From: Todiramphus chloris collaris
Taxonomy: Eukaryota > Chordata > Aves > Coraciiformes > Alcedinidae
DNA length: 64,000 nt
NCBI GenBank assembly: GCA_025345505.1
Contig: JANVCC010000012.1
Location: forward strand, 11,098,138-11,162,137
Reading direction: 5' to 3'
Shown here: positions 24,251 through 41,777 of the stretch, one piece after another
Numbering within the stretch: position 1 is the stretch's first letter
Layout of the letters: every line of letters begins with the position of its first letter
The notes under the pieces: generated by a model
The model's input: only the letters and a program-made list of their open reading frames with translations
Database searches by the model: none
Told to the model about the DNA's origin: nothing
Position numbers and translations under genes: made by a program

Positions 24251-26292
24251 CTGTTGCCAAGGCTCAAAATGACTTTTAAAAAAGCCACACCACCTCTCAG
24301 CTCCCTGTCTCTGGCGCTTGTCATACACCACTGTGAAGAGGTTCCGCTTCTCTTGTTCTTAGCAAAGGTCTCGGTGGTTGCACCAGATTTCCTCCTCTGT
24401 GGTCAAACACTTAACTCGGCAAACAGGAGGCCACCTCCACCACCACCCCTCCCCTCCCAAGGCCTTCGAGGAGCAGCTTGTCTCTAATCAAATTTGGTAA
24501 AATGTTCTATCACCAAAAGGCTTTATAAAATGCCATCAGGGTGCCGTGTTGAGGGGGTAAAGCCAGGGCATGGGATCAAGGCTTTGAAATTCTTTTCCTC
24601 TCTCTTGTGCAGCCCAACTCATCTTGCCTCCTGTGGGTTTCACGTGCTCTGTTAGCATTAGTTTTATTTATTCAGCACCTACGACCACAGGATCATCCCA
24701 CATGGGAAACACTTGCCAAGCTCTATGGAGAGTAACTACTTAAAGGGTAAACTTCATGTAGATGTGGTCAATGCAGGTAAACCTGGGCTTTTCATCACAA
24801 GAGTTACCCTCATCCCCTCCTCGAGGAGAATGGTAACTGTCAATGAACAAATTGCTAAATCAACTATTGAGTTATGTGCCTGGGGATGGTGTTATTCAGA
24901 GAGCACCTGCCTTTGCATGGGTCAGACGTAGCTGTAAGGAGATAATAAAGATGCAGTCTCTATACTGAAACCTTTGCAGCCTAATTTTAGGATTTTCTCC
25001 ACTGAGGGGTAATCAACAGGACAAGTTGTGGCAGAGAAAAAATGAGAATTCCAGGAAGAGGCAGGTACTATGTGGTTTGGTGGCACTGAGTTGTGACATG
25101 GCTGTGATGCAGGCTACTTAATTCACCAGGGATCTGTGACTCTTCCTGGGTGGTTGTTTATAAACAAAATCTCTGCTGAGATCCATTCAACAGAAGGTAC
25201 CTTTTGTGATGGGAAGTCATTCAGGCATGAACTGATAAGAGTGACCTGAGAGAACACTACGTGTGTGTTGGCCCTTTAAAAATATTCCAGTAGCATCTGC
25301 TTCATGCTAGTCCTAGACTGCTTTTTCTGGCTTGCTGCCTCTACTGACACTTTGCCTCACACTGTAATCCATGAGCAGTTAAAGCTTTGCACAAGCCTCT
25401 TGCAAAGGGTTTGCTTCCAGGCGAGGAGGGAGCTGCCTGACTGTCTGCGCACCACGGCCTGAAAAGGTACCTCTGAGGCATCCTGTTGTTCTGTGGGATT
25501 ACTTGTCTCGCTCTCACTCCGCTCCCCCCAGCTCACCCTGCACTGCCTGCTGCTCTCCTCTCTGCCTGCTCACATTTCCTCAAACCAAGCAAAAGCTTCA
25601 CTCAGAGCTTGTGACTGGAGCGTCATGTCTGAGATGATACCTGTACTGGAGGGGCAGGCTGGGGCCTGGGCTTTCAGCAGAGCACAGTCGTGCAGAGAGC
25701 TTGTTGGAAAAGGACTGACTCCAAAGGTCTAGGAAGCTCTATGAAAGTCTCATCAAACAAATGATAAATTCTACATTTGAATTAAGCTTTGGTACTGGTT
25801 TCAACGTAGCAAAGGGAAGCAGTACAAGAGAACAAAGCTTCTCTAGGTTTGGCAAGCTGTCAGAACTGAAAGATGGGGCCCGGGACTGTTTTGGGGCTCT
25901 GAAGTGTCACCAAGTCACCACTTGGTGCACGACTTTGGTTTGAGCAGGTAAGGCCCTGGGGTTTCTCTCCAGAAAGATGCTGCTGCAGGTTCTAAACTGC
26001 CTTTCCAGGGCACCTGAGGACCTCTGGACCTTCAGCTCTACTGAAGGCAGTATCCCATTCAGCATCCCACCTTCACAAAAGACAGAAATTATCCCAAAGA
26101 AGCAACAGCTAAAGTGGCAAATCCTCCTGCTGCAGTACTGGCATGCGTTATTGGATTCAGAAAGCAGGTTTGGTGTTATCCTGCTGTGCTGGCTTTCAAA
26201 ACAAAGACTGCAGCAAAAGAATCTGCTCTTGATCTGTGTTACAGAGGAGAAATAAAAACCGTTCAGACTTCCTGGGATGGCAGAATACCTAC

Positions 26293-26481
26293 CCAGGCTC
26301 CGTCGGGTCCAAACAGCTCTAAAAAGTTGCCAATAAATTCCCTGGACTTTTCTTCCCACTTCTGAATGAGGTCATGGCTCTTCTCTTCCACCTTGTACAC
26401 AAATTCTTTTGATTTTTCCTCCACGTTCTTGACTTTTTCTTTCATTTTGTCCACTTGGTTTTGAAAGCGGTATTTCTTCTC
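26293..26481 (-). CDS. PCYT1B: PCYT1B coding exon 7: amphipathic membrane-binding helix
   Basis: Residues 237-299 (189 nt, phase 0 at both ends). It opens [20 protein letters not shown] and continues through three related 11-residue-type segments ([24 protein letters not shown]) to [11 protein letters not shown]. This is the M domain of cytidylyltransferases, a long amphipathic helix that inserts into phosphatidylcholine-poor membranes and relieves autoinhibition. The repeated EEKS pattern with hydrophobic positions between charges is plainly visible. I end the exon after TGG with donor GTAGGT; a second GT five bases further fits the consensus less well and would add bases out of frame. The acceptor is ttaaaacag. 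Confidence 0.96.
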
Positions 26482-32200
<5,719 letters not shown>

Positions 32201-32434
32201 CTAGATTCAGGCCTACTAAGGCTGTGTTGTAGGATCGGTTATGAAAGAACAGAAAGCTTGTCTCCAGTAGCACTGCCATTAACACACCGTTCTGGCTGGC
32301 TCTGTGTGATATTCTGTGGAAACCTAAGACACCCTTTCCTGCTTTTATTGCTACCACAAGAGCCAAGTCAAGTGTCAAAGCCTTGGCTTTCAAAACCATG
32401 GAGTCAGGATTACCAATTGTGCCTCCTTAGGGCT

Positions 32435-32448
32435 ATGCATATATGCAT
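32435..32448. promoter_or_regulatory. Palindrome ATGCATATATGCAT, copy 1 (POU-like)
   Basis: A perfect 14-bp palindrome made of two ATGCAT halves around TA. It resembles the palindromic POU-dimer element MORE with two extra central bases. The same 14-mer recurs at 44468-44481, and its 12-bp core recurs at 49051-49064. Function is inferred from sequence only. Confidence 0.3.
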
Positions 32449-32640
32449 GTATACCTAGTACTCTCCTTTTCTCACCCAGTGACATGGACACAAAAATACA
32501 TTCTAGTTAATTATGCTTTTGTTAAGATGCATATATATATTGCAAGACAGCCAATAGCACGTAAGAAATTCTATCCTGCCTTTTAGAGGACATGTGTAAT
32601 TTTTACATATTTCTGCCCTATTATTGCACCTGTTGACATT

Positions 32641-32668
32641 AATAAGTATGCCTTTAGGCATACTTATT
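32641..32668. repeat. 28-nt near-perfect palindrome (13-bp arms, 2-nt spacer)
   Basis: Arms aataagtatgcct and aggcatacttatt are exact reverse complements with tt between them. It is transcribed within PCYT1B intron 4 and could form a small hairpin. It is too short for a microRNA precursor and has no flanking terminal-repeat structure. Confidence 0.9.
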
Positions 32669-32993
32669 TCAGGACTTTAACAGGACTTCAGTCACTACAT
32701 AGTAACTTTCCTGGTTCATGATCTCCTTTCCTGGAAGTCAGTTTGTGAATAATTCCTTTGCCATTTAAAAATCCTACTAGGGAAATCATGTAAGCATATT
32801 GAGAAAAAAAGGCAAGACAAATATGATGTTTTCTGACAAAGATGGAAGCAAGCAGTGCCAAGTAACTTATTTCAGTGACTGGAACTAACTGAATTGAATC
32901 ATTTGCTCCAGCTAATAGAATGTCATGGACTTGCTGTTTATTCTCAACTGTCAGTCTACAAAGCGGAAGGGAGGGAGAAGGGAAGGAATGTAC

Positions 32994-33145
32994 CTTATGT
33001 TTTTCAAGGAACTCGGGTGTCAGTGTCCAGGGTGCATCTCTGATGACCTCATCCACATAACGACAGTGTCTGAGGGCTTCATATCGCTCAGTTTCATTCA
33101 TCACAGTGAAGCCTTTGAATTTATGAGTTAAATCATCACTGCAAA
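32994..33145 (-). CDS. PCYT1B: PCYT1B coding exon 4: catalytic core with Lys122
   Basis: Completes Val112 and codes residues 113-162 (152 nt). It starts [17 protein letters not shown]; the Lys of HKFKG is residue 122, which in the family contacts the phosphates of CTP and phosphocholine. It continues [20 protein letters not shown] and [13 protein letters not shown], all strongly conserved. The acceptor is atattttag; the donor GTACAT departs from GTAAGT but the reading frame and the next exon leave no alternative. Confidence 0.97.
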
Positions 33146-33506
33146 CTAAAATATCAATGAAAGTATCAACAAAACGGCACCACACTCAGTAGAAATACCA
33201 TGACCAGCAGTCGATTATTTCCTAGTAATTCCATTAAGCATTTAGTTATTAAGTTAGCTATTTTTGGGGTGCTTCAGGCATCTAAGAGTTCTGCTCCAAG
33301 CTGGCATGTATAGCCATAGACTTCTGAGAGATCCTTCCCTTACTGGAGCTGCAGCCAGAGCCCAAGCAAGATACTGTAGGATATCTCAGGTGATATGGTA
33401 TGCACATGTTGAGGCAACTCAAAGCCACTATAAGTGGGGATTTCATGAGCTCTGAAATTTCAGGGGCGATGGCCAATGCTTTGAAAACAATCAAAAAGTG
33501 CAGTAT

Positions 33507-33694
33507 CACAGTCACAGAGTGCTCTCAAACTTCATGTCTGACAAAGTGTTCAAGGCAGGAGGGCACCACTGGGCACCACCTAATCCAACCCCCTCTCCTC
33601 ACAGTAGGGTCAACTACAGCAGGTGGCTCAGGATCACATCCAGTTGAGTTTCTAAAGATGGAGACCCCTCAGCCTCTCTGAGCCTCCTGTTCCT
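33507..33694 (-). mobile_element. CR1 LINE 3' fragment, old and diverged
   Basis: Recognised by the CR1 3' consensus features accaccta-atccaaccccct, aggatcacatccagttgagttt, gatggagacccctcagcctctctg and cctgttcc, in the orientation whose 3' end is at the lower coordinate. The tail octamer is eroded and small deletions are evident, so it belongs to an older subfamily than the copies at 21 and 49 kb. Confidence 0.7.
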
Positions 33695-34898
33695 GCTTTT
33701 TGTTCTTATGTAATCAATGCTCTAAATGATGAACTTGCCAACAAAGCTCTAAATCACACCAGAACAATTTCTCACTAAATAAACATTGACGGAAAACAAG
33801 TCAAGGCAGATTTTATAGGAATCTGTCTCCGAGTTGAGCTTTGCATTCAGCAGGTTTCACTGAAAGAGAAGTAAATGCCACAGTCCAATGGGAAATCACA
33901 GACAGAAGCCCCATGGAAAGGACTGGGAGTAGCCATAAATTCTAGTGGCGTGAGCAGAGTTAAAAGTCCAGAACTCCTGCGTCTTTAACTCTTGATGTAC
34001 CAATACTTTGTTGTGTTGCTTCTAAAACATGGCAAAGCAACAGCAATGTTACCAGAGGACTACAGAAGCCAGGGATTATCTTTCTACCCACATAATATTG
34101 TGTAAAGCACAGTGATCTGTCCCCACAACGCTAACTGTCCAGTATTATAGCTACGATAGCCATTTGACACCCCACATGGAATAATGTGATACCCATTTAT
34201 AGCTGGGTTGACAGTGGTTGTCCTTCACCACAGGTCAAACCTGTGCCTTTGGATCTCACTTGTCTGTGACACCAGGACAAATAGTAAATGTACTTGACAA
34301 ATGATAAATGCAATGTTATTAGTGCTGCAGGGAAGTGTGAAAGCAGCCCTATAGCTGCTGCTTCTTTCTAAATTGAAAACACCAACCTATCAGGCAAAGC
34401 ACTGGCAAAGATGCAGCCTTTTTTGAGATCTAAAATGGATGTTCTTGCTGTGATGGTCGTTAAGGACATTTAAAGTAGAAAAAATGTAGGAAGGCTTAGA
34501 TAGCCCTGGAGTTTGTGCAAAATTCAAAGCCAGATAATAATATACATATGAATTTTAGCCAGCAAAATGCTACTCCATCCTATTATGGCATTTTTTATGC
34601 CTGCTGACAAGAAATTTAATAGAGATCAAAGCATTTTCAGTGGAAAGATCCCTTCTGAGATTGTGTTTATATTTATTTACAGTCTTTATGACCTCTTAAA
34701 GCTACCATCTCCTGGAAGAAAGGGTCTACTAAATTATTGGAAAAACCAGTAATTTTTGCTTGAATTCTGTAGAAAGGTTTGATTTTATTTTTTGATTACT
34801 GTTTGTTCATGTGCAGAGCAGACACAGTATCTCTGCATTTCCTTATGATTCTGCCAGCTTGATCTAATGACTGATTTGGGAGGGTATAAATGTCTATT

Positions 34899-34920
34899 AA
34901 AAAAAAAAAAAATAAAAAAA
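34899..34920 (+). repeat. A-rich run
   Basis: A run of A interrupted by one T (A13-T-A7 type) in PCYT1B intron 3. No transposon body is attached that I can recognise. Confidence 0.85.
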
Positions 34921-35418
34921 TCTTAGTTCCAAATAATTGTCTTCAAAATGAGAAAGAGAAGGGGCTGGTTGTGGTGCCCACATGACACCAGTGCTTTTGC
35001 AGCACAAATTGTATGTGGGTGTGGAAAGGTGCTCGTTTTTTAAACATGCTAAGGCACAGTGCCTTGCTGGGAAAAGGTGCTGATGAGTGCTGGCTGCTTT
35101 GTCCTTCACTCCAAAAATAAGGGCAAAGTGAAGCCATGCCACAAATTTCAAGGAGCCAGGCTTTTGCCCCAGAGCTCCTTCCCTGATCTGGGACACCCCC
35201 TGCTCCCTTAAGAGCAAGAACAAAACCTACATTACTTGAATTTTTTTAACCTTCACAGTCTTGCATTTCCATTTGCTTCTTCCGCAAGCTATCTGGCTCA
35301 TCAAGGAAAACAGTCCCAAATGTTTCCTTTGCAACAAAGGGACATCTTCTTTCCCTCCCAGGAAGCTCCGTGGGAATTGCCAGAATTCATAAACTTAAGA
35401 AGCATGTTTATAAGGAGA

Positions 35419-35437
35419 TTTTTTTTTTTTTTTTTTT
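35419..35437 (+). repeat. Poly(T) run
   Basis: About 19 T in a row in PCYT1B intron 3 (poly(A) on the transcribed strand). No linked element was seen. Confidence 0.85.
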
Positions 35438-36314
35438 AACACTTTTCCTCTATGCTGGGTCTTTTTCCCCTCTTTCAACTCATTTGGGACAAAGATGCAA
35501 AATAATGCATCTTGGAAAGTGTTTGAAGGTTGCATTCACATTCACTTTAGCATCGCTGCTTCAAGCATCTGAGTGGCTGAAGGGTGCAGTGAAATGTTTA
35601 TGTGCCAGGAAACTGGAACTGAAATGAATGGTTTCAAGACCTCATAAAAGTAGGGCTTGCACAGCAAGGAAAAGGAAAGAGCCATCCTCTGGTGACCCCT
35701 CAGGCATGTACCAACTGCTGAACAGCTGTTAGCCAGCCGCACAGCAAAAAAACCCCAAACTGATAAGAAAGTAACCTGCACAGGGATGCTTGCGAGCTGA
35801 AAACTATGTTCAAATCATGACCTACATTTGGGTGTCCAATGATAACAGGACAGATTTAGCTTCTCTGCTAATGCTGGAGGCTGGGGCTGCACACACAGTA
35901 CTGACCTGGCAGCCAGGGGCTGTGGACTGTGACTGGCTGGTGGAGGGACTGAGGAGATAGAAATAAATGAGCAGTTGATCTCATTCACTCATCTCTGTCT
36001 TTGACAACTTTGTGTGAATAACTGAAAAAGGTAAATTATTCATAGGGAGCTATTCTAAGCTCAGAGTCATGCAGGCACCTGCTTTAACTAGAATGGGAAT
36101 TGTGCCTGTGCTACTGAGGGCAGAATTTGACTTTTACTTTAATTGATGCAATTGTAAGACATAATTCAAAGCAAATCACCTATAGAAAGCCCCCAGAGTG
36201 AAAGCAGCATTCAAAGTCATAGTGTCTAAACAGCTGGGGGTTCGAGCACAGCAACAACTCTGATACTGAAGCACAGAAGCAAAAATGCAGTGCAATAAAT
36301 AACTCTGATCTTAC

Positions 36315-36431
36315 CTCCCACTAATAAGTAGCTATTCGGGAATAGAGTTTTGGCTTGCATAAGAGCTCTAGCGTGGCCAGAGTGGAAGAGGTCAAATATC
36401 CCATCTGCATACACTCTGACAGGTCTGTCAG
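36315..36431 (-). CDS. PCYT1B: PCYT1B coding exon 3: catalytic core with HSGH signature
   Basis: Completes Ala73 and codes residues 74-111 plus the first base of Val112 (117 nt). The peptide [19 protein letters not shown] carries HSGH at residues 89-92, the HxGH motif that defines the nucleotidyltransferase superfamily and binds CTP in the transition state. It continues [19 protein letters not shown]. The acceptor is tttctctgcag and the donor GTAAGA. Numbering is the same as in mammalian CCTs. Confidence 0.97.
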
Positions 36432-37834
36432 CTGCAGAGAAAGAAACACAACAGTGATTTTTTCAGACCCCAAATAAGTTGCACTTAATTCTACTGGACA
36501 GGTTTTTGTTCCCAAATCAGATGATTGCGGAGATTTACCCCAGTTCTGATGTCTAAAAGCACCATGGGTGAACCTGCAGTGTTTTATCCTGCTCATTTCT
36601 TGTTCTTCTCTGTACACTCTGCTGTTTTCTCTCAGACTTCGCCTATTTATTATCATCCATCATCCCTATATTCTAATTTAGCAAAAATGTCATCTTTCTG
36701 CCTCATTCGGAGTTCCACCATATGTCTTGTACTTTTCTCACTGCCTTTCTAGTCAGGTCTGCCTTCTGGATTTTTTCAATTTTCCTTATTTTTCCCTATC
36801 ATCTCCTTTTTCCTGCCCTCTGTGACTCTTCTTTTTTCCACGGCTTACCTCTGTAAAAATGTATTGCTTACCTCTTCCCCATAAACCTTTCACTTCCCTT
36901 TTTTTATACTTCCATTAAGATCTTCTCTGTAATAAGCCTACCATTTCTTTTTCTTACTGTCCTCCTGCTGTCATCCTTATAACTCTTGCTGTCTGTACAA
37001 CATCTTCAGCAGCAGCCTCGAGATAGAAAAAAGATTTCCTTTATCAAATGACACACCTGACCGCTGTGCCACCTCCAAGCAAAAGGGTGGCAGAAATGAG
37101 AGCAGCAGAGCTCCAACCTCTGTGGACTATGCTTCAGTTTTATAGAGAGATGTCTCTGCTGTCAGGACATCCAAGGGTGTATGTGAGAACATTGTTCCCT
37201 GCAGAGCTGACTGGAAAGCTGCAGTTTACCCCTGTGTTGTGCATGCACTTAAAAAACTTAGTTTAAATAAGTAAGATAATCAAACAAAGGTGTTTTTTTA
37301 AATAATCTCTTGAAATTTAGGAGAGGCTGAAGTATGTATTTGGAACTTTATGTGAAATCATCCCTTTTCCCCAGCCTTATCACAAATGTCCAGATAAAGA
37401 AACCGGGCAAGGTTTCTTTGCAAAGGGCAAATGGCCTTTAAGGCCACTTAAGGTCTGATGTGATCAACAAGAACATCAGTGGAAGAAGAGTTTTCCAGCA
37501 TACAGAGAGACAGTATGGGAAGAGAATCCGGGAAGTAGCCACTACACAACACAATTTTCAGGTTGGCTGTCAAGCCTTCCTTCTGACCAACATGAAGACA
37601 TCCATGAAGACATCAAATTCTAACTTGAAATGTTTTTTCTTGTTGTTTCTCTAACGGAAGATAATGGTCCTGTAGTTGCTGGTTTCTTCCCCATTACCTG
37701 ATAGCACCAGATACCGTGCTGGCCTCCTTGCTTCCAAGTGGAAGGCACATGTGAGCACTGACAGCTGTTTGTAAGGGAGAGCCTGTGCTTTGGGGAGTGC
37801 CCATGGTCCTGCTAATGTAGCTCTCTACACATAC
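36432..37834 (-). other. PCYT1B: PCYT1B intron 2
   Basis: A 1.4-kb intron with donor GTATGT and acceptor tctctgcag. Its 36570-36990 part is strongly pyrimidine-rich on the plus strand (cttttt/ccttt patches), meaning purine-rich in the transcript. No gene or transposon was found. Confidence 0.9.
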
Positions 37835-37934
37835 CTGGTGTTCCCAGGCGGGCTTGTGCAATGGTTAGCTTCTCGTGGGGGGCTTGGCACTGACAGCTTG
37901 TTTCGTCCGCAAATGGAGCAGGTGCCGTCAGAGT
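37835..37934 (-). CDS. PCYT1B: PCYT1B coding exon 2: N-terminal region
   Basis: Residues 40-72 plus the first base of Ala73 (100 nt). The peptide [20 protein letters not shown], then [13 protein letters not shown], leads into the catalytic domain. It was located by translating between the acceptor ctccttccag and donor GTATGT, because it is too short to stand out as a long open frame. A Ser replaces the Asn I remember at ETNCQC in human. This part is needed for the fold entry but carries no catalytic residue. Confidence 0.95.
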
Positions 37935-40290
37935 CTGGAAGGAGGAAAAAACACAAAGAAAGTCAATTTACGTTTTCCATCACATAGTTGAAAAAGAAAG
38001 GTTTAACTGTGGCAGGATGCTGTAACCAGGCTTAATGCTGGTTTGTTCTCTGTGGAGTTTTGCTTTTTGATCACCCCTGAGCATACATAATTCACACAAG
38101 GTAAAATTATGAGGAAAATAAAGCTTTCCAAACACATCATGCAAACAAATTCTTGGTCTCTGTTGAGAAGTGCAAGCATTTTTGAGGTGGGTGCAGGTAC
38201 ACAATGTTGCTGTTTACAGAACAAAGCCAAGTTTGATGGCCCAAACAGCTTAATTGTTGGTACAGTCTCAATGACTCCAAAGGCCCAAGATGCAAAATGT
38301 ATTCTGCTACCTGTAAATAAGAGCTGGAAAAACTAACTGGAATTTAGAAAGTTGCAAATGAAACACCTCTTCACAAGCATCAGTTCCTTCCACTGACATC
38401 AGCACAGATAACTGGGACCCCACACAGGTTGTTTTGTTGTGCTTTTAGTCAGAATCTTGTAGAATTTGGCGGAGCCATTCAAAACAAAGGCAAGGATGCA
38501 AGCAGAAGTCCCACCTAACTGGAGCTAACAGAGCTGCAACTCCTTTCTCTGGTCTGACACGTACTGTAATGGTACTAAAATGCTCTAACTGTGATCAGAG
38601 CACCACAAGGGTATGTGTGCTGAAGAGCTTTCAACCTAAAGATATAAGAGAGAGAGTGAGGATGTGTGAAGAATGATGTGGCATTATTTGTCAGGAAACT
38701 TGGTTACAGAAATTGTATTTTCTGCCAATGCCTATGTAGGAAGTTATCAGCCATCGGAACCTCAAGATATTTGTTATCCGCCATATGGTCTGATATGAAC
38801 AAACACACTTCTGCTGCTCTTAGCTTGAAATCTTTACGAATTCATAGCTTAGTTTTGGGTTGCTTTGTTGTTGTGAGTTGAGGTGGTGCCTGAGACAAGC
38901 CAGAGGAAACCTACAACTTACTTTGCCTCCACCGTGACTTAACTGGGACCCTGTGGCCTTGCAGCTGTGGCTTGGTTGGGTTTTGACAGTGAACACTTAT
39001 TTTGAGCACCCATGGTTGATCATAACAGAATCTCTCTTCCCCTTTACAATTTTTTTTTCACCTTTTAGATACCAAATGCTTAAGCAACAAGCAATTATTT
39101 TCTTTAGCATTCGTGAGGCACTTTAAGACACATCATGCCTAATTGCTGAGGACCTCTGGGCCCACTGGCTTCTTGCGTAGAAAGCTCAGAGGACAGTAGC
39201 AAAACAGCAACAAAGACTTAAAGATTCACACCCAGCTCTTTCTGCTGATTTACTATTCATTTTGTTTACTGAAAGCACTACAATTTTATGTAGATTTTGT
39301 GGGTTTTCCTCCCGTTTTTCTTTCCTTTTTTTAATAATCTCAAACGTTGCAGGAAATCTTCATCATTAGTATCTTAGTGATGAAAACCACAGCATCACTG
39401 CACAGACAAGGTTACACACAGAGAAACTATGACCAAGTCCAAGCTTCTGTCTGGGCTTCATGGACAGGAACTGTTCATTGGGCCACCCACGCCGCACAGC
39501 GTAGAACATTACACATAATCATACCGTGCCAGCTCCTTCCTTTATTTTCTAAATACTGTCTTTTTTGTTTCTGGCTTTGCAATCGCTGTGTGCTAACCCA
39601 TCTTTTTATCCCCAAGCAAGGTCAGGTTACACAGCAGCCCATACAGCCTGGTTCCCGCAGGGATAAAGAGCAAGGCAGAAACGTTAAAACAATAATGGCT
39701 ATGGTCTGAGGCCTGTAACTGGTAATAAGATCCTAGCTCGGCAGAGGCTGTTTCCTTGGAGATTGTTTGAAGAAAATAGGCCTGGTTTGCAGGAAGGTAC
39801 CTTTTTTTATCCCCCAGGCCAAACACAGTGGTGCTTTTCATCCATGTAAACGCCTTTGCAACACCAAGATTTTTCTGTTGGTCTCTGCTTAGTGGAGACC
39901 AACATCTATTAGCTTCCCATTGGTCCAGCTTTTGTAAATGCTCATCATTAAAGCTCACTTTATGACCAAGGGCTTAGAACCAGACCTGTCAATCTTCCTA
40001 TTACTCTGTGACCTCTGACTCACTGGAAATATGAAAATACCTTAAATACAATAGATTAGAATCTAGAAGCAATATTCTATCAAAGCCATACAGAGAAATG
40101 CATAAATACCACGTACTGACACATCAAGGGAAATACAGCAATAGCTTCCCAAAGAGCATCCAATACTATTACATTTTATCTGTCCTAGAAGAAATGTTTC
40201 TGAGCTTAACAAAAACATCTTATGAGGAAAATAAGATGAGATGATTTGGTTTGTACCTAAGAGCATAAGATAATTTCAAGAAATTATTGA

Positions 40291-40354
40291 GTAGGGCTAA
40301 TAGTTGGACACGATGATCCCAAGGGTCTTTTCCAACCTAAATGATTCTGTGATT
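40291..40354 (+). mobile_element. CR1 LINE 3'-tail fragment
   Basis: About 64 bp of CR1 3' end in plus orientation: ttggacacgatgatcccaag, then gggtcttttccaacctaaat and gattctgtgatt. It is the only CR1 piece in the window oriented against PCYT1B. It is very short and diverged. Confidence 0.75.
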
Positions 40355-41761
40355 AAAAACCAGAAATAATTTATCAAACCTCTTCAGTTTGTATATAATT
40401 ACTTGTATTCTTTCTAGTTTCTTGCCAGTAGTAACTAGAACTTGGAGAAGAGAGCAAGTAATTTATATAGCAGCTTTTTCATTTTGGGTAATCCATCAAA
40501 GTACTTTCAGAAGTTTGCTATAGCTTTGCCAATAATCAGAGGGTTAGACAAAGACTTCATGCAAATGTACTTCTCTCTTTCTCTGACAGATTTTTTTCCT
40601 TTCATATGTGCCTTCGTTATTTTCTAAGCATTTACATTTTGTGATTAGTCAAGCAGGTCAAATCAGGCTTGCAATTTGGACCAAGGTAAGCTTCTGAGAT
40701 CTGTATCATCCTGTAGCAGGGTGCTCTATTGCCGAAGTGTGAGTTCAGTGAAGAATTAGCTCATTCTGTTTGTTCAGCACCTGCCTCCTCCTTGTATTCT
40801 TTTATATTCTGGTACCAGAAGTGTACCTTTGATGACATAAGCACCTTGCACCTGGTGTCAGCAGGGACACTTTACTTTTATTTAAGCAGTCCAAATGCCA
40901 CACTGTATTACTAATATGTGGTGTCTAGAGAAAGCCTATTACATGTCATAAATGAAGAAGTCACTGTAATATTAGGACTTGCTAGTGATATTTACTTCAG
41001 AAGATGTTAAAAAACTCGTGCAGCACCAGTCCTATTTCCTGGGAGTGAAAATGCTGCACTCAATTATAATTTACTTTATTTTCTAAAAACGAATGTATGT
41101 GAAAACAAAACATCATGTCCAATAACCCTTGCATATCAGAAGCCATTCATTCTGTGCCAAGTTTAAAGAGTGTCTTACTTGCATTCTCACAAATCTGCAA
41201 AATAATTGATTGATGCTCAGTAACCTTCGGGACATTAGAAGATAGAAGTAGGTAAAGAGAGGCTTTCTTGCAAATGCCTCACAGCTCCGTTTGCATCCAG
41301 TAATGTCTTTGTAACCTCCAGCTATATTTAATGAGATAGTAGCCCAGGGAGGAGAGTACAGTGTGGTAGAAAGCCCTCAGCTGGTTCTGTGGCCAGATAC
41401 TTTATGAAGAAGCTGCACATGACAGCTAGAAGCAGATTATTTTCAGGTGTACCTTGATGCTACTTATTTATTATCTCTCTTCATAGCATCTTAGGCTACT
41501 GTAGCCATTTAACTTAGCTGCTAATCAGCAGATAAACATTCATCATTTATGTTTTCTAATGGATCAAAAGGAAAGTGGTTGGTGATTTGTAGAGGAACAG
41601 GAGTCATGCCACCGAAATAACAAGTCAAAAGCACAGCACCTCCACACACTTTTTTGTTTATAGCCCGTAATAGGAAATAATTAGTTGAGTTATTGTTTGC
41701 TTGCTTTCCGTATGTTTGGTTGTTGGTTTGTTGTTATTTTTTTACACAGGGAAAAGGACCC

Positions 41762-41777
41762 TTTTTTTTTTTTTTTA
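41762..41777 (+). repeat. Poly(T) run
   Basis: About 16 T in a row within PCYT1B intron 1. No attached element was recognised. Confidence 0.8.

Larger units (their letters stand above)
19380..26292 (-). other. PCYT1B: PCYT1B intron 7
   Basis: A 6.9-kb intron with donor GTAGGT after a Trp codon (26293) and acceptor ttttgcag. It holds the longest CR1 copy of the window (21023-22556) and the AT-rich, homeodomain-motif-rich block at 23985-24250. The rest (19400-21000, 22560-23980, 24250-26290) shows mixed-GC sequence with only short open frames and no supported gene. Confidence 0.9.
33146..36314 (-). other. PCYT1B: PCYT1B intron 3
   Basis: A 3.2-kb intron, donor GTAAGA and acceptor gatattttag. 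It holds an old CR1 remnant (33507-33694), an A-rich run (34899-34920) and a T run (35419-35437). The rest is unremarkable AT-rich DNA. Confidence 0.9.

Noticed and set aside
26284..26292. Alternative donor GTATTC for PCYT1B exon 7
   Set aside because: GTAGGT right after the Trp codon is the better donor and keeps the 63-codon exon in phase with exon 8.
32641..32668. MicroRNA precursor
   Set aside because: The stem has only 13 pairs and a 2-nt spacer, far shorter than a Drosha/Dicer substrate.
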